DNA of 64,000 nucleotides, from positions 8,742,001 to 8,806,000 of the forward strand of contig NC_058501.1 in the NCBI RefSeq assembly GCF_020382885.2. The letters are read 5' to 3'. Shown piece by piece: positions 1-31,319 of the stretch. The stretch's first letter is position 1; every line of letters begins with the position of its first letter. The position numbers were made by a program, and so were the translations under genes. The stretch is from Scatophagus argus. Taxonomy: Eukaryota; Chordata; Actinopteri; Scatophagidae. The notes beneath the pieces are model-generated. The model was not told the DNA's origin. It did no database searches and was given only the letters and a program-made list of their open reading frames with translations.

Positions 1-2919
1 TGGAGGGCAGAGAGCCAGGAGACACCAGCGTGCCAATAAATACTTTTCCACAGCAGCAAAATGTAGAAGCATTTGAAGACAATATGAAACCATTTATTCT
101 AATATGTATCACATACTGGAGACCAAACCTGAACCGTGAAAACATGACCGTACGCCAAAAGATGCCTTTACTTAAAGCAGCTTATTGCTCACACAATGTG
201 TGTCAAAAACAGTTTAGTCTTGTCAGTTCAAATGAGATAAAATAGTGCACATGGCTGACCGGTGATATATCTGTGTGGATCTGAATTTTTACTGGAGTAT
301 CAATGGAAGCGATGTGTATGCAGCAGTCAGCAGTCTGATTAGTTCCTTGTTTCTGACAGAAGACTAGAAACATGTGCACACGTTTTAAATTACAGTATAA
401 AACAACCAAAGGTCTGATTTGCAGGAAAACTGCTATTTTACATTTACTGGAATATATATGTGAACACAGCTGCTGTTCTGGAAAAATGTCATCTCACAAG
501 TATTGGCAAAATAATCAACAGACTGTTTGAGGAACCTGCATTGCTACACTTTATGACAATCATTTTTTAAAGTAACTTATGTGTTTTAAGCAGAACTAGA
601 ATCAAAACAGTTTGTACTGGTTATATAATGGCTCCAACATCTGGAAACCTCCCGACTTGAGCACAGGCCAGTACTGGGAACCTACGCTCCTGCTCAACCT
701 TGACACAGGAAAACAGGATGAGACAGCCAACACTACACTAAGCTGGCCATCAGGAAAGTATGACAATATTTATATTTATATCAGCAGCAGGGTAGGATTT
801 CTGGCACCGTAACATTGTTGCACCTGTTACTTCAGTCAGCCTAAGGTGCCAGGTTTCAGGGTGAGGGGTTAGGTGTCCGTCCCTCTCAGAGCCTGATGTG
901 TGTATGGCTGCGTGCGTGCACTTGTGAGTGTGTCTTTGTATGTTTATGTAAGTGAATGGGCACAAAGTGCAAAACAGATCATTTAATATACAGTGCAGTA
1001 AAAATATGAACTAATACAGGTACTCTCATGTTGGTGGGAGATGGTGAGTCTAGTTCATCACAGAACGTAAGAAACAAATCACACGTGTTCAAAGAGGAAT
1101 GCATGAAATATTTATGGAGGAATCCATTCATGCTGTGCACAAACACACACCAGAAAAGTACAATGACACACACCCGCCCTTTTCAAAGTAATGGACGGCT
1201 CCTCTGCTCTTGTCACGTAGCTCTGCAGTCATCACTCAGAGGAAGAGATGACAGTGTTGCCAAAGATGTCATTCCACAAGATTGTGGGAACCAGACAGTA
1301 GTTTGGTTCTGGTGTTTCATCTTTGTGAAATGATTGGCCACCTCATCCTCTGTTTGATGCCACAAAAATATTTCTGTGCAATTTTGCTTTATTTTCAGAC
1401 CTTTTTGTTATCATTTTCCCTCTGACTGCAGGCTAAAGATTGAAGATGCCTGCACTGGTGCATCGCAGCTGCAGTGTCTCGTAGCTTGTAAAATAAGTGA
1501 TTAAAGATTGAAGAGAATAATAATATAGAGGTTAAATAAAACTAAAAGGCTTTGACTATGGGCCTACCCAACTTTTAAAATTGTACTTTTTAATAACAAT
1601 ACTTACTGTGTAATGTATATACAGTAAGGTACAATATAATGTATTGTAGGCTACTTGTGCTTTCACAGTCATGTATCATTTGGTTTAAGACAATTTTAAG
1701 AAGTGTAAATATCTGACAAATGAGTCAGTCAAGCTGCACAGCATAATAAAACTGCATACAGTATAACACAATGTAGATACTTGGTATGTGATGTGAAAAG
1801 AGGAGAGGAATCATCAGTGTTTCTGTTTATTACACAAAAAGAACAGCAAAGGCATCACGTTCATCATATGATCCATCACTTTGACTCAAAAAAAGGCTTA
1901 ATGTCCTGATATGTGACCATTGGGAATTGGTAAAGGTAGAAAAACGGCTTCTAATTTTTGTTTTCATAAGCATCATCATGTTGTGCAAAGCTCTCATTAA
2001 TGACGTTAAACATATATTTTGACTGGAAAACATGAGCAATGGGGTGGATGGTGAAAATAAATGTCATTACAAACAATGCATTCAATTTTCAAATGAAGAA
2101 AGAATTCATATAAAGAAACCAGCCTTTGGTACAAAGTTAGGAAAAAGGAACTCACATTCACATTTTTGCACATGAAGAATGTAAAGCCAGTCATAACACA
2201 AAATGTTTTAGTCACAGGCAAGGTACAGTCCAGGCATGTACTGTAGTTAATATTCAAGAAGGCAGAAAATCAACACCTCTTTATTCAGCATGTTGAGAGC
2301 AACTCTGGTGGGAATCTCTGATCCACCAGAATCGCAAATTATGCTGCATATTGTGTTTGTAACATCATATTTTGTGCAAATAGCACACAAAATACAAAAT
2401 ACAGTACATAATGAATACATATTTCTGATATCAACTGACTGGAAGTTTTTAGATTATTTGAATATGCACAATGATTACTTTTACGGTGAAAATAGAGTAT
2501 ACTGAACAGAGGGAACAGTGAAGTGTGAGTTGTTAGCAGATATGCAAGGCTACACTAGTCAAGGCTAGAATCCAGACCTGAGCATAGGATATCCATTGGC
2601 ATGAACGAATGACGCATTGGATTCTGGAAAGTGATGTCCTCACTGCCCTCTGAGGCTAATCATGATGTCTGGTAGGTTTTTCGGAGCATACTGTTGGATA
2701 AGTGAGCTGATTCAGATCCTTTTCTTGCCTTCCTTGGTCAGTTAGGCTCCACTGGATGCCACATACATTCTAAAGGTGAGTAGGTGAACTCACAACTAAA
2801 GCACTTCTGAGTCTGTAGGAATTGAGAAGTTGTTGGGGTTTGGCATTTATGAATGTACAACTGTAATAAAAAGGAACTGCTCAGTGTCCAGATCACTAAA
2901 GGCTTCTTGTTGGTTCAGC
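1..2919 (-). other. 3' UTR/downstream flank of the KIAA0408 homologue
   Basis: No coding exon of a recognisable family is visible on either strand; all open frames here are short, lack homology and are not conserved-looking. The segment directly follows the stop codon of the leftward-transcribed KIAA0408 homologue, so its right part is probably 3' UTR. Minus-strand AATAAA hexamers occur at 2280-2285 and 1826-1831, which would give 3' UTRs of roughly 0.65 and 1.1 kb. Which one is used cannot be told from sequence alone. Confidence 0.5.
2280..2285 (-). terminator. Candidate poly(A) signal of KIAA0408 homologue
   Basis: An AATAAA hexamer on the minus strand about 635 nt after the stop codon at 2920. 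A second hexamer at 1826-1831 is an alternative. Hexamers are common by chance in AT-rich DNA, so this is only a candidate. Confidence 0.3.
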
Positions 2920-16105
<13,186 letters not shown>

Positions 16106-16119
16106 TCCTCCAGCGCATT

Positions 16120-17690
16120 AAAATAAAACCTCAAAAATTTTTGATCAGATAATTAAGTTGTTCGTAAATATCCACTTATGCTTTGTAAAGCTGAAATACT
16201 TTCTGATAGAGATCAGCACACTTTCCCCATCTCCCGACTCAATCTGCTGGCACACTGAGTGTGCCAATTATCCAAAGCCGGCCAAATCCCCCGCTGGCCA
16301 CACAGCAGCGCTCAAAGCAGCAGCCACCGCTGGGCTCACAGAGGCGACGGGACCGTACGCGTTGGTCCCTTCCATATCTCCGCCGAGAGGTCAAACCGTC
16401 ATATTTTGTGCCAGAGTCCCCAAAGTGTCCTGGGCTTATCTTTCAAAGACCTCCTCACTGCTGCACCCCCGCGCTGTTTTCTTTTTACATGTTTGTAACG
16501 AAACCTCGGACGCGCAGTGTCGTCTCTCTTCGCTGCACAGAGTCGTTGTAGGCGACAACCCAGAGCTGGCAAAGACAGACACCCAGTAACCACTCCGACG
16601 CGAATGGAAGAAGTTCCCAAAATATCACGGAGCGCGCACAGATGTAAGAGTGGCGGAGTATTTTTACTCCCTGTAACCATGAGTTTCTTTCCCCAAACCA
16701 GATAGCTTAACGGCGTCTTTAGCAAGCAAGAGAGAAATATCCAACACTTTGAAACTATAATCTTGTCCTTCATTTTTAATTTTCCTTGTCATTAATGACA
16801 CCGGGTTGCTCTAATTACGTCGCAGAACACCACCACGCGCTGTATCCAAGGCAACCAATCAATTTCCGCACTGCGCGTGATGGGCCCTACACTCAAAAAC
16901 AGCTGTGTGCTAACCGTTACTGATTATAGGCAACAAACAACTTTAGTACGACCCGAGAGCAATAATGATTGCACTACATGTAAGTTACTGCTGCAAAATA
17001 CGCATTAGATAATGTCAGGTATCATTTGCTAGTAAAGGAAAAAGTTCCACTACCTTTCCTTTTTTCTCATCCGTGGCAGGACAACTCTCACACATCTGCC
17101 ATTTTCTGCTATCTTAGCACGAGAGGGGGGTGATTATCACGAGGACAGCAAAGAGGGGTGGGTTTTATCCATCTTGATTTAAGAGATAACACAAGTTGCT
17201 AGCTTCCGAGGATCTGCCGCAGCTTGTTTAACGTCAGTACTGAAAATAAAGTAGTCCACTTCGGTGCTCTGTTCCTTGTGATATAGTGGCTATCAGTAGG
17301 TTAAGTAGTAATAATAGTTTTCAGGTTTTCTCAAATGTTGCGTTCGAGTGCCAAAAATAACTTGAATCGACCCACATCTTCCGCTGTCTGGAGACATACG
17401 AAGCATGAGGCATTTGGATGAATAAACCCTTACCTCTTTCTCTAATATGGTCCTGAATGTTGCAATGAATGTTCTTCAAAAACAGCGACGAAGGGCTGCA
17501 TCTCAGCTAGCGAAGCAGCTGAAATGAAGTCTGGACTGGAATGCAGCCTACAGTTGAAATGATGCTTTCATTAACGGGAATAAAATCCTGCTTACTCTCT
17601 CTCTCTCTCTTCTCCTTTCTCATACCCTCCCTCTTTCTCCACAGCTGGCCCTAATATGTGACGTAAAACATCCCACCGGTGGGATGAAAG
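16120..17690 (-). promoter_or_regulatory. CpG-rich putative promoter of KIAA0408 homologue
   Basis: Immediately upstream of the start codon at 16105 the base composition changes from AT-rich to CpG-containing, especially 16260-16660 and 16800-16880. A CCAAT-like word and a TTACGTC CRE-like half site occur near 16810-16860. There is no upstream coding exon in frame, which favours an independent transcription start here rather than dependence on the soga3 promoter. An 18-bp perfect palindrome lies at 17669-17686. The exact start site cannot be placed. Confidence 0.45.
17669..17686. promoter_or_regulatory. 18-bp perfect palindrome upstream of KIAA0408 homologue
   Basis: CATCCCACCGGTGGGATG is identical to its reverse complement over all 18 bases. 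It lies about 1.56 kb upstream of the KIAA0408 start codon and about 1.1 kb beyond the soga3 stop. The core ACCGGT resembles Grainyhead-type sites, but the outer CCCAC/GTGGG arms do not match a motif I can name. Confidence 0.4.
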
Positions 17691-18316
17691 CATTAGCCCG
17701 GTTCCGCCCCCGTCCTGGTGGTCAGGTCCCTTGGTTTCAACAGATCCACCATCAGTACATTTTGGCTTGATTTTTCAGACCCACCCAGGGGTCTAAATAT
17801 CCCATAAATATCCACATATGAGTAAAATACCAACGCTATCATATTCCCCTTGGACGTTTGGGTGATTTGTCACAGGTTATGTTGACATATTATCATGACC
17901 CAGGCAGTGAAGTTGCCTCAGAAGCAAGAGAGACATGGGCCTAATGTTTGTTTCAGTACCAGATGGTGGGTGAGTGTCGGTGTTATTATTGTAAGTGTGC
18001 ACTTGAGACTGTGTATAGTCTCTGTGTGCCCTAAATTTCATAACACAAACTGTAGCACGGCTTACATTGTACAAATCTGGTTGTTGCTGCTCTCATATCA
18101 AAACCTCACGAATAAACAGATCTTTTAAAAACTCCACTAGATGAAATGAAATGATTACAGATAGATTCATTATAGATTCTTGGTACTTACTGTAGTGGCA
18201 GTTAAATTTCTCCCCGGCATTTTTTAATCCAATTAAAGGCCCTGCACACCCACACAGGTAATTTCAATTACCCTTTCTGATTAGCCCTGGGCTCACATTG
18301 AAAATGGACCGAAACA

Positions 18317-18405
18317 TCCATCCATCCATCCACTTTCTATACCACTTATCCGTCAGGGTTGTGGGGAGCTGGAGCCTATCTCAGCTGACTACGGGTGAGA
18401 GGACT
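18317..18405. repeat. Fragment of common teleost interspersed repeat
   Basis: The stretch starts with a short CATC tandem, followed by CACTTTCTATACCACTTATCCGTC and a GGAGCCTATCTCAGCTGACT block. This is, in inverse orientation, one end of the same repeat type seen complete with its GGCGGCACAGTG beginning at 59699-59970. It lies just beyond the soga3 last exon and may limit its 3' UTR. Confidence 0.6.
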
Positions 18406-18580
18406 GAAACATTTGTCAGTCAAATACAGTCTGTACAAGCCTGCACTATCGTGAGCATCTAATTAGGCACAGTAAGTGAAAACGTCTGCGTAGGTATACA
18501 GTGGGTGTGTAGAGCCTTTGAAACTGCAAAATTTTCAAAACTCTAACTTGAACTGATGGGAAAAAGCTCATTACTCACAG

Positions 18581-18586
18581 TTTAAT
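18581..18586 (-). terminator. Candidate poly(A) signal of soga3
   Basis: A minus-strand ATTAAA hexamer about 220 nt after the soga3 stop codon. Another ATTAAA occurs at about 18223-18228. No AATAAA is visible on the minus strand between 16.2 and 18.8 kb. Assignment is tentative. Confidence 0.25.
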
Positions 18587-18808
18587 GACATACTCACCTC
18601 ACCTCCAGTGTCATTCCAAGGCGTTTGGTCTCCAATAAATGTTGAAAGCATCTGAGTAGCTGGGTGGCTTGCATCATACATGGGAAATGAAAATGCCCTG
18701 TACCTTGAGTGACCTTATGTGACGTGTTCAACATAACAGAACTGAAATGAACGAATGAGTGAAAAAGAAATAATGAAAAGGTACATATTGTGATACTGAG
18801 TGTGTGCT

Positions 18809-23862
<5,054 letters not shown>

Positions 23863-26800
23863 GGTGTCAGAGGCTCAGCTCATCCTCAACAACAACATCC
23901 ATCCTCGTCACCAGTAACCCTGCGGCTACAAAACAATTAACTTTTCAGACCGAAAGGCAGCAAAATATGGATAAGATCCACGTTAAAATAAACCCAATAG
24001 GAAAAGGTTGTCCTCTACAGGTCCACCACAAACTTAGACTTTCCGCTACTGAAAAGCGAATTGTAATAAGCTGGTTATTAAAAACAAAAACGGAACATCA
24101 GGAAGCAACTTGCATTTTAGATGAGGCTCTTCTAATAAACCATGCCAATTAGGCTTCCGTGACCACCAGTGATTATGCAGTCGGTCGGTCAGCCCATGTT
24201 TGATGAGATGTGCATGAGATCAGCTGCAGATCGGGCAATTAGACAATCATTTGCGTCATGAGACGGCACCGGGAGAGAGAGAGAGAGAGAGCAAAGAGAA
24301 GGCAACGCCACCGGCTATTAAACCCGAGGCCACAGCCAGCCAATTAAACCTGTTTCAGTTCAGCTGACAGATTTTGAGTGGCCTCTGATCTGATCCTCGA
24401 CCTATAAGAGACAAAGAATGGCCGATCCACATCCAGGCTTAACAAGAGTAGGCTAAGAGAGCCGTTTCCTGTCAGCCATCATCTCACTCCTCATATCCAA
24501 CATTACAGCGATGATTCATTACTCAAATGGATGAGCCATAAAAGTCAGAAACAACCGACACAACGTTTCTTTCACCTAGTCCAGCTGGAGCAATTTATGC
24601 ATTTTTTTTCCCTTTGTATCTTTGGTTTTCAAAAGCATCAAACATCGACTGGCTGTCACAAACTCCACCACACACAGTTTCTCATTTAGTGTTGATTAAA
24701 TAAAGACTATCAAATTAGTTTGAACAAGAAGAGGGGAAGAAACCATAGCTCCGAGTGTTTTCTACATACAAACAACCGGGAGCAGCAACAGTAATTCAAC
24801 CCACCTTGGAGGCCTGACAGTACAGAACAGAATGTGGACCACAGACAGACATTTGCCCTTCATACAGGTTATTGTTGGCACATTCATCTGAAACACGCTG
24901 TGTGTCAAAGACAAGGGCTTATTACATGGAAATCACGAAGCTCCAGTTGAAAATCTTACCTTTTCTGGATGTGTGTGTGTTTTTTTTTCCTTGCCGGATG
25001 CTGAAGGGTAGTGGTGATGGGGAGGCAGAAGGGATGCTGAGTCGAGCGCCTCCCGACCACCAAGCAACCTGTTTCAATATTCATGACATTACATCATCGC
25101 TAGGAGGGCCGGAGCTGCACGGAGATGAAGCAGCAGGCAGCAGGCTGCTCTCATTGGAAGAACACAGGCTCTCTCTCTCTCTCTCAACAATGATTGGATG
25201 TAACCACTTGCAACTGTGGGTTCACCTTGTGTTCACTCATTTGAACTGACCTTGAGCATACGGATTTGACTTGACCAATAGAGAGAATGTGCCTGTTTCA
25301 AAAGTTGTTTTTTTTCTTGTTTGTTTGTTTTTTTTTTGTTTGTTTGTTTGTTTTTCCAAGGGTACAGCAATTATGCCAAGAGGACAATATGGCTGGGACC
25401 TCCTTCAATGATTGATGAAAGCCAAAATGAGCATTTTTCGAGTTTTACAAAGATGCATGAACTCAAGGTATATTTGCCTAACAACCAGACTCGTGTAATC
25501 CATTTGTGACTTGGATTTCAGATTATTATACAGCCTCAAAGACTGTTTCAGAACATTTGCAACAGAACTTTGGTAGTTTTTACTGTTTCTTTGCTGTTGC
25601 CCTCTTTCTCTCATCTCTCATTTCTCTCAAAACCTGACATTGAAGCTGTTGCACAACCCAAATGTCAAACTCGTGTTTGGAGATGGGAGAGATTAGGCCT
25701 TACTTAATGTTGTCAGGGGATAAATAAGCAGTTTCATTTGGAGTTCTGCCCACCATTCATTTCCACAAGCATTTATTTGAACCTGTGTTGTAAGGAAAGG
25801 GACGCGAGAGTGGATCCGATTTAGGAACTGGTGCATTTGTGAGTTTTTCCAAGGAGATGAGTACTGAGGAGTACGTATTCTATTTGGAAACAGGCTCACC
25901 TCTCCTGAGTTCCTCATAAACTCAAGGCATCTCTACTTTGATTAAATTACATTACAGTGGGTCAGACCGATATCAACAGTCATTTGGAGCATTAAATTCT
26001 TGTATATGTGCCAACAAGATAACACACACACACATCTGAAATAGCTCATGGCTGTTTAAAGATACAACGCAAAGGAGGCAGACTGGTGTTGCAAGTATCA
26101 CCCCAGTGTGAGTCAAAGTTTGCAGAAAGTGCCAGGGATTGGCTCAGATTGAAAGCCAGGATTTGCTTTGCTCTGAAAGTTTTATGGCACTGATTTTAGC
26201 TTCTGACACAAGGCTTCAGTAACTACAGCTCTTATCCTCCTACTGTAACTCTGTGCAATGCATTTGTTCCTGTCGCTGCGAGGCTTTTACAGCACTTTAT
26301 CTCCGTCTGTTCAGAAGCAAGACTGCTCTCTGTTTTAATCAAAATTTAATTGCTAGACAAGATGTTGCAGGGCCAATCAGCCAGTTCTGGACAACAATGA
26401 TGATCCATTTTTTCTGAACAGGATAACAGATGGGGTCTTGCACTCCCTTTCACAGTGACACACACACACATTCATCACTTCCCCCACCTATCCTCTCCTT
26501 CTGCCACAGGACTATTCAGTCATTTGCTTGCATTAAAGTGACAGATGTCTGCATTACGGAGGCTCCCACATGCCAGACAAGAGGACTGATTCTGCTTAGT
26601 CTAATAGTAAAACAAAAGAAGGTTATGTTTGACTGAGAGAGTGTCATTTCATCCTCTGAGAAGACATTTGTTACTTTAATCACTAGGAAATGTTCAGACC
26701 TCATTCACTGTATCCCTTTAAAGTTTGCATTATTAATTCAGCTGTTTGAATTGAAACATATGCGTGTTCCAGATTTAATCGGTTTATATGAGAAACACAA

Positions 26801-27475
26801 ACTGATTTTCACACTGGACTGAATCACCTTATCTTGTCTGTATCTCATCCCGTGAGAAGAAATGTTGAGGCTTTACATGAGCTTGACTGACATTTTCTGC
26901 AGTGATAATGAGACAATCAACAACAAATGTTGTTAATGTTTTCACTATTGTTTTTTATTAGTATGTGTCCATCTTCTTTAATAGTAAATCTTTCACTTCC
27001 CAGTCCTTCATCCAACACCATTTACTGGTGCAAAAGTAGCTGTGAGGGGGTGAGCGGGGGAGCTGATTAACATCCAGCATCTAAAAATATCACCCTCATT
27101 CATTTCACACTCACGAGTTTCTCTCTCACTTGCACTTTCTTTATTCTTCACAGACACCCTTAGCCAGGATCATCACAGTAACACCATGTGTAGCTGTGGA
27201 TCCCAGGCGGTGTACTTGTCACTGCTAATGCGTAGTCAGGCATAATCTGCACAGACACTGTTGTAATTTCCATGCTTTGAATTGCAATGTATAGTGTTAT
27301 TTAAAATGGTGTGTTAGCATGATTAGCACAAATGTGACTGTGATAAAGAGGGCTGGCAGCCTCAACGGGCCTCCACAACACAGTTAGTTTAGAGATTGTT
27401 GTTTTTTGCCTCAAACAGCAGTGTAAAAAATTTGCATTGCATCATTATTCAAAAATAAGGCTTAAAATAATGACA

Positions 27476-27496
27476 TCACGTGACATGACGTCATGT
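27476..27496. promoter_or_regulatory. Adjacent palindromic E-box and CRE
   Basis: TCACGTGA (27476-27483) is a perfect 8-bp palindrome of the bHLH-ZIP type. It abuts the 14-bp perfect palindrome ACATGACGTCATGT (27483-27496), whose core TGACGTCA is the full CREB/ATF site. Both lie in intergenic DNA, about 3.6 kb upstream of soga3 and 3.8 kb beyond elovl4. Confidence 0.4.
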
Positions 27497-28398
27497 AATG
27501 GATGAAAAAAACTTTTTTATGTTTTTAAGCTCCAGTGCTCCAGATATCAACTGAGTTTCTGACAGGGAGAAAAAAAATGTTACTTTGCTGTGAAATCCAC
27601 ATGGGATTTCAGTGAAGGAGGCGATTCTGCACAGATACAGACACACATTCAAACTGACATAAATGCTGGTGTCAGCATCTGCAGTGTGTATGTGCATGTG
27701 TACAGTACATGAAGACACATACACTTTTTGTACATTTTGATGTAATCTAGTCAGGACCAACATTTGAATAAAAACATTAGATTGGCTGACATGACATTAA
27801 AAAGACAAACATTTTGCTAATGAGACATAAAACCAACACATAACCCCTGAACTGCCACTCTGTTCTCAGACTAGGAATGCTCAGCAAGCCAAATCTGCCA
27901 TTATTTTGATTATAAAACATGTGTAATAGCTTGCTATTTAAATAAAAGCACTGCAGGGCATTTGAGTGCCAATGTGATATCTTTATTTATCAGAGGAGAC
28001 TGGAGGAAAGGGTTGCAATAACCAGAAGGATATGGGGTCACTGTCCAAGGCAAAGTTTACTGATGAGGGTATTGGTTTCTCTTACTGAATTGTGAAATTA
28101 TTGCTCTGAGCTGAAAGATAACACAAACCACATCCATGTAACACCCCTCAGGCCTCCCACTCATAAACTCAGCCGGGGGGGGGGGGCATACAAATGTGTT
28201 TCTCAATCCTCTCCATGTATTACACAAGCACAAATGAAAACTCCACTCACACACACACACGCACACACACATGCTAACACAAACTATTAAATGCTGTTTC
28301 TCCAATGGGACAACGAGCAGTTTGAGGGGATGCAGTTGGTGGGGGTGGGAAGTCTTTTGGAGGATGGGTGGTGGTGGTGCAGACAGCTGCTGTATACA

Positions 28399-28412
28399 GT
28401 TACCATGGAAAC
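28399..28412. promoter_or_regulatory. RFX X-box-like inverted repeat
   Basis: GTTACCATGGAAAC fits the dimeric RFX-factor consensus (two half sites related to GTTRCC facing each other). It is embedded in a G-rich, unique-looking 200-bp stretch with a CAGCTG E-box (28385-28390). Target gene unknown. Confidence 0.35.
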
Positions 28413-31319
28413 CTTTGTCTACCTCTACAATTCGACAGGGATGAGCAGTGTCATAAATTTAAGTTTCAGACGTTTTTCTCTTTGTCTACAAAAGGTGTTG
28501 CCAGAGATTTACCTTTAAATCATGGCTATATTTTTATGCTTTTTTTATATCCTTTTGAAATTTGTCAAACAAACAATAAATGACTGTAGACATGGCAGAC
28601 ATGACCCCACCCTGTTCCAAGACCACACTTTCATACTGCTGCAGTTTTAAATGCCTATTTGCTATATATATAGGTTGTTGAAGAGGATGGGGTCTTTTTA
28701 TGTCAGCAAAATATGAAACTGAGTTTTGGCAATACTACATAAATTTCACATTTGGAGTTTTTCATTTCTGAATGGCTTAGGAAAGCCAGTCCCAGCAATT
28801 TAAATTAAATTGCATTTAAGTAGAACTCAAATCAACTGTATAAGAAAATTCCCTTTTCAGTCTTGCAAATTTTTACTTACTATTTTAATACTTTAAAATT
28901 TTGGCTAAATATACTTAAAGTACTTCTCAAAATTTAAAGGAGTTAACTAATTAGGCTGATTGACTTTCAGTGTTAAAACATGTTTTAAAAGTGATAAAAT
29001 TATTATCACGGATGCACTTGAAATGCAAGCAGTAATTTGATGTTGTAATTTGTGAACTTAGAGCTCAGCTACTTTACACATATTGAGTATTTTAATCAAT
29101 GATGATATATCATGTATCAGTTTTACTTTAGTCTGTAAAACCAAAGTAATAACTGATGTTTCTAAATCCATTAAAAGTTTGATTATTAATGATTATGTTA
29201 TTTTCATCATATCCTAAAATTCGTAAAAGTTTTTTATCTTGAGATGAAGTCATTTCCATATTTACATTGGATAGTTCAAAAGTGGGGGAACATAGTGATC
29301 ATAATAGTACCTTTGAAGCCAAATTACTGTAATGCAACTAAGGTGCCCTCTAGTGGTGGAAAGCTAATATGCACATAGCTAAGATAATGACATTTCCAAC
29401 ATTAAGAAGTGGACAGTTAAATAAAGTGACAAAACATTTGTAGAGGCATTCAGTTTAATTCAGTTTGAAGAGAGTTCAAAGTTATGATAACTTAAAAAAA
29501 CAAACAAACAAACAAAAAAAAACAGAAACAATGTGGACGTACAACTGTCCAAGTTAACAAGCTGGGAACATTCCCAAATGCGCAGTGTACAAAATATCAC
29601 AATGTAATATGTACAACACAAAAAGAACACAAATACACAGACAAGCACTCTCAGTTAGATGGAAATTGGTATTTACATCAAAATAAATAGAAAGAAGCAA
29701 TAAATAACATCAAAATGCGTTGGTTGATGGAGGACATAAAGCTGAATTTGCTGATATTAAGCCGATGGCTGATTTTTACCCATTATATTACAGGCAGAGC
29801 AGTTAGTCTTCATAGTGGTATAACATACACAGTCACTATAGAGGTTCACCAGCTCTCTTTGTATATAAATCATAAGCTTTATCTTTTTTAAATCCAAGCC
29901 CCCCCCCCAAATAAACTTACATTCAAGCCAGCTCAGGACACAGATTAGGCCTGAAAACTTAGACACAAAAAGATATTTGACTGAACATGGGAAATAAATG
30001 GTGCTTCAGATAGGCTTAGTTAAGTTGATAAAAACTGTCTGTTAGCTGGTTCTGACTTCTCCAAAAAAGGGAACCCAGAACACCACTTCCTCTTTGTTCG
30101 GCACACAACATTTTCACCAGCGTGTAAGACAAACAACAACATCTGAGAGGATCTAATATAAAAAGACAGGTAAACATCTGCAAAGACAAAACTCCACCAG
30201 CTTTTCCGTCCAAACGGGGAACACTGAGATAATCATCAGATCCATCATTTCTCTGGATAATATTCATCACATTACATTGTATTACATACAAGTAAGAACA
30301 TATAAAACTTATCATGTTTGCATACAGAAATAGAAAAAAAAAATATTTTACCTTCTATGAACTACAGTAGATGATTATTCCATCGTAAACCAGTGACGGA
30401 ACAATCCCATCCAAGTCTCAAAGGGTTGGAAATCTGTTTTGTTTTGGGGTTTTTTTTCTATTTCTACATACATCACTCCTCTGCTTATTGATTTATTTTC
30501 CTTCCTCAGAACTGTGTACTAACGGGGCGAAAGCTCAAAAGTGAGTGGCAGCTCAGTCCACAACTTAAATAAAATAAAAATAAATAAATAAATAAGACGA
30601 CTCAAAAGACGACTCAACAAATGGGTGGATAATTGCAGAGGTGCCTACTCAGTAAGACAATGACTGTAAACTTAAGTCTCTCTCACATTAATCAGTATTC
30701 AATAATATCAATAATAACTATAATAAGATGAGGACAAAAACAACATGATACTGTACATTATCATCAGTTTTATATCTGTGAAGGTTAATAACATAAAATA
30801 ATAAACTGACATGTTTGTGCGTGTGTTATGATGTGTATTCCTGTCTCAGTACAGCAGTGATCACTAATAACAATGATATATTGTCTTTATCAAGCAGCTC
30901 AGGCGCTTTTAATGTAGCTTTCCCAGCATGCCAAATGTGCCTGTAAACTCTTTTTCCTCTTCAGGCTCAGATGTTAGTAGCTGAAAGTCACTTTTTGAAT
31001 CAGTACTTGGCACCACAATAAAGAGAAGGAATACTAAGTTCTATCCCGTAGCTTACACTACTATATTTTGGGTTAATTGTGATAGCGGTCACTGTAGGCA
31101 AGGCCTTTAACACCTCTCTCTAACAGAATGATCCTCAACACAAGCCTGTCTCATATTTATCTACAACAACTCAGATCATGGCTTAAATAAACACGTCACA
31201 CTTTAAAGCATCCATCCATCTAAATCTTCCTCAAATTAAGTCTTTCATGTTTTAGTACTATCAACCTAGAACCAAACCAAAGACCCTACCTCACCTCTTC
31301 CTCTCTCGCTCCTCTTTCT

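Larger units (their letters stand above)
23863..31319. other. Intergenic region between soga3 and elovl4, including elovl4 3' UTR
   Basis: No exon of a known family is visible on either strand. The first few hundred bases upstream of 23862 are probably soga3 5' UTR/promoter (mixed GC content, GA repeat at about 24277-24292). The right-hand part up to 31319 is the probable elovl4 3' UTR; a minus-strand AATAAA lies near 30490 and an ATTAAA near 29453. Notable short motifs are a TCACGTGA/TGACGTCA cluster at 27476-27496 and an RFX-type site at 28399-28412. A CA repeat (28247-28270) and several homopolymer runs also occur. Confidence 0.6.
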
